Below, in pieces: positions 1-6,800 of a stretch of 64,000 bases of DNA. The stretch lies in assembly GCF_003977615.1 (NCBI RefSeq), contig NZ_RYZR01000006.1, positions 558,001 to 622,000 on the forward strand. The letters run 5' to 3'. The notes beneath the pieces were generated by a model. That model did no database searches. It was not told the origin of the DNA and was given only the letters and a program-made list of their open reading frames with translations. A program made the translations under genes and the position numbers. Every line of letters starts with the position of its first letter. Within the stretch, counting starts at the first letter, position 1. The DNA comes from Dyella dinghuensis (GTDB lineage Bacteria > Pseudomonadota > Gammaproteobacteria > Xanthomonadales > Rhodanobacteraceae).

Positions 1-981
1 CATGGGCTCACCAAAGAAGCGCAGATCCAGTCGAAGCAGTTGGCGCAGACGCAGATCACCACCGGTCAGACATTCGCCGTGGGCATCTACAACGATATCG
101 GCGGTTACACCATCGGCCAGGTGTGGAAAGATCCGCAAAATCCCGACCCGAGCGTGACATCGCAACCGAACAGTTTTCACAACGGCACGGTGGTGTGCAA
201 ACCGTTGTTCGCGGATGTCGATCTCAAACAAGTGCCGTTCCTGGTGAATCCGGTGCTGTGGCAAGCCTACGTGACCGATAGCTTCGATTCGGCCAATCGC
301 GAGATCAAGAACGTGGCGTTGATCCAGATGGACTTTGCCATCCGCGACACGCGCATTCCCGGCACGGGCTGGATTTTCGGAACGTTCCAATACAACGGCC
401 AGATCACCGGTAAACCGAGTTGGGACAACCTGGTGCCGGTCGGGCTGATGTGGGGCAACGATCCGGAAAACACCGGCAACGATTACACCAACAAGCAACC
501 GACGGTGACCAAGATCAATCCGACGATCATGGAGACGGCGATCAATGCCAAGACTTCCGAGTTACCGCCAACGCATCTCGGTTGGAACGGACGTCTGGAT
601 GGCCCGGTGGACAATCCGGTGAGTGCCTGCCTGAGTTGTCACATGACCGCGGAAAGTCCGCAGTTGTCGCCGATGAATCCGACTTTCCAGGCGCCCGACA
701 AAGTGCCACCGGTTGGTTCGAAGGAGTGGATGCGCTGGTTCCAGAATGAACCGGCAGGAAAGCCGTTCGACACCGGTGCACTCAGCACCGATTTCAGCTT
801 GCAGCTCGCTGGCGGCATCCAGAATTTCTACGACTGGAAGTGCACGCAGGACGGCGTGTTCGTTCAAGGCGGCAATGCCTGCCAGCAGACGAAGAACAAG
901 CTGAAGCTGATGAAGTCGATTACACCGCCGGCCAAGGTGTTCAAGGTCGAGCGCGATCCGTCGCTCAATCAGTTGCACTAA
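1..981 (+). CDS. Haem-c (CxxCH) protein, 5'-truncated by window edge
   Basis: The reading frame is open from base 1, so the true start and probably an N-terminal export signal lie upstream. About 326 codons are visible, ending at TAA 979-981. One CLSCH motif (nt 628-642) is a standard covalent haem-c attachment site, which implies a periplasmic location. Two further cysteines near the C terminus (KCTQD and NACQQ) could form a disulfide. The rest matches no family I can name with certainty; long stretches before the motif are rich in aromatic residues, Asn and Pro. The CDS is followed by a strong hairpin at 993-1028. The haem site is seen directly; a role in electron transfer is inference. A start inside the window at TTG 40 is formally possible but there is no reason to prefer it. 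Confidence 0.6.
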   Translation, partial: HGLTKEAQIQSKQLAQTQITTGQTFAVGIYNDIGGYTIGQVWKDPQNPDPSVTSQPNSFHNGTVVCKPLFADVDLKQVPFLVNPVLWQAYVTDSFDSANREIKNVALIQMDFAIRDTRIPGTGWIFGTFQYNGQITGKPSWDNLVPVGLMWGNDPENTGNDYTNKQPTVTKINPTIMETAINAKTSELPPTHLGWNGRLDGPVDNPVSACLSCHMTAESPQLSPMNPTFQAPDKVPPVGSKEWMRWFQNEPAGKPFDTGALSTDFSLQLAGGIQNFYDWKCTQDGVFVQGGNACQQTKNKLKLMKSITPPAKVFKVERDPSLNQLH

Positions 982-992
982 GCGCTGTATTC

Positions 993-1028
993 ATGCCGGT
1001 CTGATCGCGATACCGATCGGACCGGCAT
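993..1028 (+). terminator. Hairpin after the CxxCH gene
   Basis: A 9-bp perfect stem (ATGCCGGTC / GACCGGCAT) with further inner pairing lies 11 bp after the stop codon. No T-run follows, so it may be a Rho-independent terminator only in part, or an RNA-stabilising hairpin. Confidence 0.45.
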
Positions 1029-1131
1029 GATCCTCTCCGGCGTATTTACGTGCGTATCGTTCTGCGCAGGCTGTCGTGTTCGTTGCTTCCATGCGACACT
1101 TACGTTTTGCAGAACCGCAGGGGGTGTGGCC

Positions 1132-1425
1132 ATGCAGATTCTCACGCTCGAACATTTCGCCAGTCGCATCAATGAGACTTTCACGGTCGATCTTGGGCAC
1201 GGCAAGTCGCCGTTCGTTTTGGTCGAGGCAAGGCCGTTACCGGCACTGACAATGCAGGGTGCGGTGCGGTCGCCTTTCTCGCTCCTGTTTCATCACGCCT
1301 CGGCCGTGTTGTTCCCGCAGCGCATCTATCAGATGGAGAGCCCGGGCATCGGCGATTTCGGCATTTTTCTGGTGCCGGTAGCGCGCAATCACGACGGATT
1401 CGTGTATCAGGCCGTGTTCAACTAA
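1132..1425 (+). CDS. DUF6916 family protein
   Basis: A 97-residue protein. I chose the ATG at 1132 because homologous proteins begin with a short LTLEHF-like segment; an open frame extends upstream to 1027 but has unlikely composition. The pattern of the family is visible: an N-terminal LTLEHFASRINETF segment, a central SPFSLLFHH, then PQRIYQMESPGIG and a C-terminal FLVPVARN...YQAVFN. The family is small and functionally uncharacterised, and it is often found next to tail-collar genes like those at 1982-3611. Here it points toward the GNAT gene and their 3' ends overlap by 4 bp (1422-1425). It has no signal peptide, so it is probably cytoplasmic. Confidence 0.75.
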   Translation: MQILTLEHFASRINETFTVDLGHGKSPFVLVEARPLPALTMQGAVRSPFSLLFHHASAVLFPQRIYQMESPGIGDFGIFLVPVARNHDGFVYQAVFN

Positions 1426-1985
1426 GTGGCCGCTGGCACATCCCAATGCATGAGCAAATGCATGCCATCGACACCTTCATTTTGAAAACCCAGCCGCAGA
1501 TACAGCGCATGGGCACGTGGATTATCGAGTCGAACGTGTAGAGACAATCCCTGTGCACGGGCATTGCGCGCTTCTTGCTGCAGCTGCTGTATCAGCGCCC
1601 CGCCCAGGCCATGGTTCTGCCACGTCGGCAACAATCCGATATCGACAATCAGCCAACGCGGCGGCGCGCGTAGCAGATAGAGCCTGCCGATAGACGTCCC
1701 TGCGTGCTCCAGCACAAGAAACTCAGCGTGCTCGAAGTGCGTGGTGAAATGCCGATGCTGCAGAACGAACTGGCTGTCGAGAAAAGATGCGCGAGTGTTC
1801 TCGGGCCATGCGATCAAAGCCATTTCATCCGCGCGCAGCGTCTCATACAAGCGGCGCATGAAGTCCACGTCGCCTTGTTCCGCTGAGCGCCATCCGAAGC
1901 CCCGCTGGCGCAGGGCTTCGGAAAACGGGATCGTGGGCTGGCGCGATGGCGGAAACTCCAGATCGCTCAGCGAGAGTGCGCTCAC
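1422..1985 (-). CDS. GNAT family N-acetyltransferase
   Basis: A 187-residue single-domain GNAT protein expected to transfer an acyl group from acyl-CoA to an amine. Acetyl-CoA motif A is recognisable in IGLLPTWQNHGLGGAL, with the Q-x-x-G-x-G/A phosphate-binding loop, and motif B in NPRAHALYLRLGF near the C terminus. The start ATG overlaps the stop of the upstream collar gene (1982-1985, ATGA type), so translation is probably coupled and the two belong to one operon. The substrate is unknown; the location suggests it may modify one of the collar proteins, which is inference. Confidence 0.85.
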   Translation of the reverse strand: MSALSLSDLEFPPSRQPTIPFSEALRQRGFGWRSAEQGDVDFMRRLYETLRADEMALIAWPENTRASFLDSQFVLQHRHFTTHFEHAEFLVLEHAGTSIGRLYLLRAPPRWLIVDIGLLPTWQNHGLGGALIQQLQQEARNARAQGLSLHVRLDNPRAHALYLRLGFQNEGVDGMHLLMHWDVPAAT

Positions 1986-2515
1986 GGCCGCGGCGGGAAC
2001 AGGCCTGACAACGCAATGCAGAAATTCAAGGCGAGGAGCGGTTGACGATTTTCGTGCGGCTGGCCCTGCCCTGCGGTGCCAATCATGCTCGGCGCAAAGT
2101 TGACGTTGGGCTGTGGTTGCGAAACGAATGGCGTGGCGTTGGCGGGCAGCAGCAAGAAATCGCCATTTGCCGGTATGCCATGGCGCAGGCTCTGATCCTG
2201 CTGACCGTGCAAGTTCAGAGTGTGGTTGTGCCCCGGTATTTCCGACTGCAGCAAGGTCACGCTTTCGCTGCCGAACGATTCACCAACGACGCGCTGGGTG
2301 AGCCCTGGCCCCTGTCCCTGTCCGCACGCCGTGGTGCCGCCATAGTTCGGTAGACCGAAATTGGATTTGCCGTCACCGCCGAAGTTGGTGCCGAGCAGTG
2401 AAAACAATGCGGTGTTTTGCTGAATGGGCATAAGCTGCCCAGCACAGATCGCCCATTGATACGGCGCATAGTTGAAACCGAAAATCTGAACTTCGCCGAG
2501 ATACGGTGTAGTCAT
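1982..2515 (-). CDS. Phage tail-collar domain protein (MdpB-like), copy 1
   Basis: A 177-residue protein of the tail-collar / microcystin-dependent-protein family. Visible features are the N-terminal YLGEVQIFGFNYAPYQWA segment, AICAGQLMPIQQNTALFSLLGTNFGG, the GDGKSNFGLPNYGG motif, EIPGHNH (the L/I-P-x-H-x-H motif) and a C-terminal LNFCIALSGLFP. The ATG at 2515 is chosen over longer upstream frames because it gives the family N terminus and has GGGAGA a few bases upstream. It is the third collar gene of a leftward operon and overlaps the GNAT start by 4 bp. In phages this fold forms short tail fibres; the chromosomal versions have no established function. Confidence 0.85.
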   Translation of the reverse strand: MTTPYLGEVQIFGFNYAPYQWAICAGQLMPIQQNTALFSLLGTNFGGDGKSNFGLPNYGGTTACGQGQGPGLTQRVVGESFGSESVTLLQSEIPGHNHTLNLHGQQDQSLRHGIPANGDFLLLPANATPFVSQPQPNVNFAPSMIGTAGQGQPHENRQPLLALNFCIALSGLFPPRP

Positions 2516-2553
2516 GCTGAATTCTCCCTGTGGCGCGCGGAAAACAGCGCCGA

Positions 2554-3081
2554 TCAGCCCTGCGACGGAAATATCCCGCTCAACGCGATGCAAAAACTCG
2601 CGGTGAGTGTGGGCATGAGGTTGTCGTGCGGAAGGTTGCCGCCAATCTGCGAGACCGTGGCACTCGCCGGCGAAACGATCGTGGCGGCGCTCGTCGCCGA
2701 ATACATGGTGTCGGCACCCAGGCCGCCAAGCTCCGCGGTCGCCGCTGGCGCATTGAGGGTCGCAATGCTGGTGGCCGCGATAAACGGATGCGTGTGCGCG
2801 GGCATTTGTGCATTGAGGATGGTGACGCTCTCTGTGCCTGCGATCTGGCCGATCACGCGCGGCGTCAGGCCGTTGCCGGTGCCCTGGTGAACGGGGACGC
2901 GTCCGCGCAGATCGGGCACCGCGAAGGTGGAAACGCCGTCGCCACCGTAAGTAGTGCCGAGCAGGGTGTACAGCACTTCGTTCGAGGAAATGCTTAGCAG
3001 GCTCCCGTCGCACAACTGCCAGCCGACCGGGGCGAAGGTAAAGGAAAACAGCCGGATCTCACCGACGAAAGGTGTACTCAT
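2554..3081 (-). CDS. Phage tail-collar domain protein (MdpB-like), copy 2
   Basis: A 175-residue paralogue of its two neighbours: FVGEIRLFSFTFAPVGWQL, SISSNEVLYTLLGTTYGG, GDGVSTFAVPDLRGR, then QMPAHTHPF and the shared C-terminal SFCIALSGIFPS. The region after HTH is Ala/Thr-rich and differs between copies, as expected for a variable surface loop. GGAG precedes the ATG at a normal distance. It is separated from copy 1 by 38 bp and from copy 3 by 23 bp. No signal peptide is seen, so if the protein is exported it uses an unconventional route. Confidence 0.85.
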   Translation of the reverse strand: MSTPFVGEIRLFSFTFAPVGWQLCDGSLLSISSNEVLYTLLGTTYGGDGVSTFAVPDLRGRVPVHQGTGNGLTPRVIGQIAGTESVTILNAQMPAHTHPFIAATSIATLNAPAATAELGGLGADTMYSATSAATIVSPASATVSQIGGNLPHDNLMPTLTASFCIALSGIFPSQG

Positions 3082-3104
3082 GGCAATGCTCCGATGCGCG
3101 GGTA

Positions 3105-3611
3105 TCAGTTACGCGAAGGAAAGACGCCGTTTAGCGCGATGCAAAAATTGATCACGCTGAAAGGCTGCATATTTGCGTGCGGCTGTCCGCCACCGGTCGT
3201 CGATAACGTGGCGGCGTTAAGAGACACCTGCGAACCGCTAGCCGGGGCATACAACGCTTCGCTTGCGACGCTGCCGTAAAAGTTGTTGACCGGATTGCGC
3301 TCCGTGCCTGCCACGGTCGTGCCGTAGCCCAGATGCGTGTGCTGCGGCAGTGTTTGCGTCGTGAGGCTCACGTTTTCAACGCCGGCCACGGTTCCCACCG
3401 GATAGTTGGCGTTACTGCCGAGAGGTGTGCGCCCACGCAAATCCGGCAGCATGAAAGTGCTGACGCCGTTGCCGCCGAACTGCACGCCGAGTAAAGCGAA
3501 TAGCGCATTGTTTTGCGCGATGGGTAAGGTCTGTCCATTGCACAGCGCAAAACCTCTGGGCGCAAAGTTGTATCCGCTGAGCATGACTTGCCCGATAAAA
3601 ACTTCTGCCAT
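3105..3611 (-). CDS. Phage tail-collar domain protein (MdpB-like), copy 3
   Basis: A 168-residue protein and the promoter-proximal gene of the operon. It has FIGQVMLSGYNFAPRGFAL, CNGQTLPIAQNNALFALLG, GNGVSTFMLPDLRGRTPLG, the LPQHTHLG motif and the C-terminal VINFCIALNGVFPS common to all three copies. AGGGGGAAAA lies just upstream of the ATG and is a strong ribosome binding site. It faces the giant autotransporter gene across a 272-bp divergent control region, so the two units may be co-regulated. Confidence 0.87.
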   Translation of the reverse strand: MAEVFIGQVMLSGYNFAPRGFALCNGQTLPIAQNNALFALLGVQFGGNGVSTFMLPDLRGRTPLGSNANYPVGTVAGVENVSLTTQTLPQHTHLGYGTTVAGTERNPVNNFYGSVASEALYAPASGSQVSLNAATLSTTGGGQPHANMQPFSVINFCIALNGVFPSRN

Positions 3612-3883
3612 GAAATTTTCCCCCTGGTGAAGGCGATGCGACCGAGCCGGTGCCGCCTGCTACAACTCTGATCCCATCGATGCCTGCTTGACAAGTATTC
3701 GCCGGTTGGAGCGGTATGATCCACTTGCGATGTGACATGATCGTGATGTTTGTATAGTCCGTATACGCCGTCTTCACATTGCGTAGACACGCATATGCGT
3801 AGAGACGGCCAAACGACTGTTTCGCGATATTCGTCAGTGCGCCCGCCACCATGACGCGGCGGGTGCCACACAGGGGTGACAAT
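3612..3883. promoter_or_regulatory. Divergent control region: collar operon / autotransporter
   Basis: 272 bp without a gene. It contains an inverted repeat GTATA-GTCCG-TATAC (3752-3766), a direct repeat GCGTAGA (3781-3787 and 3797-3803) and a palindromic CGCATATGCG between them. These could be operators for one regulator acting on both transcription units. I could not assign -35/-10 boxes with confidence. CAGGGGTGAC just before 3884 is the ribosome binding site that decides the autotransporter start. Confidence 0.4.
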
Positions 3884-6800
3884 ATGCAGCAGGTTTTCCA
3901 TTCGCATGGATCGGCGATGGCGCGCCGTGTCGGCCGTTACGACTATTGGCGCGGCTTGCTCGCGTTATTGTTCATTGCATTGATGTGGCCGGGCATGGCG
4001 CGTGCGGTTGCGCCGCTATGTCCCAACTTCAACGTGCCCGATGCGAACACCACGCCATCCACGTCGCCGATGGCATCGGACACCGAGATCAGCATCAACG
4101 CGTCGGCGTGCGATTCCGCTCCCGGCATTGTTGGTATCGGCAACATCATCACGCAGCCGTCGCATGGGTCGGCCACTGCAAACAGCGTTACCGATATCGT
4201 CACTTACACCAACAACGGCGACGGAGCGACCACCGACTCGTTCACGTTCGCGGACAGCAACAACACGGCGATCACCGTTACCGTATCGATCGCCGCCGTG
4301 ACATCGCCGATCACGGTAACGCCAGCATCGTTGCCGACGCCACAAGTAGGTACGGCGTTTACGCCCGTCACCATGAGCGCGACCGGCGGAACCGCTCCAT
4401 ATACCTATACCGAAACCAGCGGCTCGCTGCCGCCGGGTATGAATTTCTCCAACGGCACGTTCTCCGGCACGCCGACGGAAGACGGCAGCTTCGACGTCAC
4501 GATCAAGATCTCCGATTCGGTCGGTTTGAGTACGACCAAGAGTTATGCGCTGGACGTCCCTGCGCCGACTTTCACGTTTCAGCCCTTGCCGGCACCGGCT
4601 GTCGGTGTGCCCTATAACCAGACGATCCAGGTGTCCGGTGGCACCCTGCCGTACAGCAACTTCGCCGTCAGCTCGGGAGCTTTGCCCAGTGGACTGACGC
4701 TCAGCTCAAGCGGTGTGCTATCCGGTACGCCCAGCGCGGCGGGAGCATTCAACTTCACCGTGCAGATGGCCGACAGCAGCACGCCGACCACGTACTTTGG
4801 CGCACATAACTATACCCTCACCGTGGCCACCGCGACGGTGCCGGGCGCGCCTACGGGCGCGAGTGCGACGGCCGGCAATGCGCAGGCCAGCGTGGCCTTC
4901 ACTGCACCTGCCAGCAATGGTGGCGCCACGATCACCGGTTACACCGCTACATCCAGTCCCGGCGGATTGACAGGCACGTGCAGCACGTCGCCGTGTACCG
5001 TGATCGGCCTTACCAACGGCACGGCTTATACGTTCACCGTCACCGCCACCAATTCCGTGGGCACGGGCTCGCCGTCCGCCGCGTCCAACAGTGTCACGCC
5101 ATCGAGCGTACCCAGTGCGCCAACGGGTGTCTCCGCCACAAGTACAACGCCTGCGCAGGCGACTGTTACGTTTGCTGCTGCCAACAACAACGGCTCGGCC
5201 ATCACGGGCTACACAGTGACATCCAGTCCTGCCGGCGGCGTCGACTCCAACGCCGGTACGACCGCGCTCAGTCACGTGATAACGGGACTCACCAACGGCA
5301 CCGCGTACACGTTCACCGTCACGGCGACCAATGCGGACGGTACCGGCCCGGCATCCTCTGCATCGAACAGCGTCACGCCAAAAGCGACGCAGACGATCAC
5401 CTTCGCCAATCCCGGCACGCAGAACTTCGGCACCACGCCCACACTCACGGCAACCGCCACGTCGGGTTTGACGGTGACCTTCAGCTCGACCACTACCGCG
5501 GTGTGTACGATCACCAGCGGTGGTTTGCTCACCTTCATCACGGCCGGCAGCTGCAGCATCAATGCGGACCAGGCCGGCAACGGCACGTATTCCGCGGCGC
5601 CGACGGTCTCGCAATCATTTGCCGTCGCCCCGGCGGTGCCGGGCCCACCGACCATCGGCACGGCCACGGCGGGCGATGCGCAGGCAACGATCAGCTTTGC
5701 GGCGCCCGCATTCACGGGTGGTGCGTCGATCACCCAATACACCGCCACCAGCAGTCCGGGTGGCCTCACCGGCACGTGCGCCAACACACCATGCACCGTG
5801 GCCGGCCTCACCGATGGCACCGCCTACACGTTCACTGTGACCGCGACGAACTCGGCGGGTACGGGCGCGCCGTCGGCAGCATCGAACAGCGTGACGCCGA
5901 AAGCGGCACAGACGATTACGTTCGCGAATCCGGGCCCGCAGAATTTCGGCACCACGCCGACGCTGACGGCTACTGCCACGTCTGGCCTGACCGTTACTTT
6001 CACCTCGAGCACGACGGCGGTGTGCACGATCACCAACTTCGGCACGCTTACCTTCCTTGATTCCGGTAGCTGCACCATCAATGCGAATCAGGCGGGCAAT
6101 GGTGTCTACGCTACAGCACCGCAAGTGAGCCAGACATTTGCTGTCGGAACGGTGGTGCCGGGTGCACCCACCATCGGCACCGCCACGGCGGGTTCGGGGC
6201 AAGTATCGGTCAGCTTCACTGCGCCGGCATTCACGGGTGGTGCGTCGATCACCCAATACACCGCCACCAGCAGCCCGGGCGGCCTTACGGGTACATGTGC
6301 CTCTACTCCCTGCGTAGTGACGGGTCTTACCAACGGCACTGCCTATACGTTCACTGTGACGGCGACGAACTCGGCAGGCACGGGCGCACCATCGGCGGCG
6401 TCCAACAGTGCGACGCCTAAGGCTGCACAAACAATCACGTTCGCCAACCCGGGCGCGCAAAACTTCGGCACCACGCCAACGCTTACAGCTAGCGCGACCT
6501 CTGGATTGACGGTGACGTTTACATCGAGCACGACAGCGGTGTGTACGGTTACCAGCGGCGGCACGCTCACCTTTATCACCGCGGGAACATGCACCATCAA
6601 CGCCAATCAGGCCGGCAATGGTACTTACTCGGCTGCGCCGCAGGTGAGTCAGTCGTTCACCGTCAACGGGATTGTGCCGGGCGCTCCCACCATCGGCACG
6701 GCGACAGCGGGCGACCAGCAAGCGACGGTGAACTTCACTGCACCAGCATCATCGGGTGGCTCGCCGATCTCCGCTTACACCGCCACGAGCAGCCCGGGCG

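Noticed and set aside
1982-3611. Prophage tail module
   Set aside because: Only collar-domain genes are present; no other tail, capsid, lysis or integrase gene is within reach, and the GNAT/DUF6916 partners are typical of chromosomal clusters.
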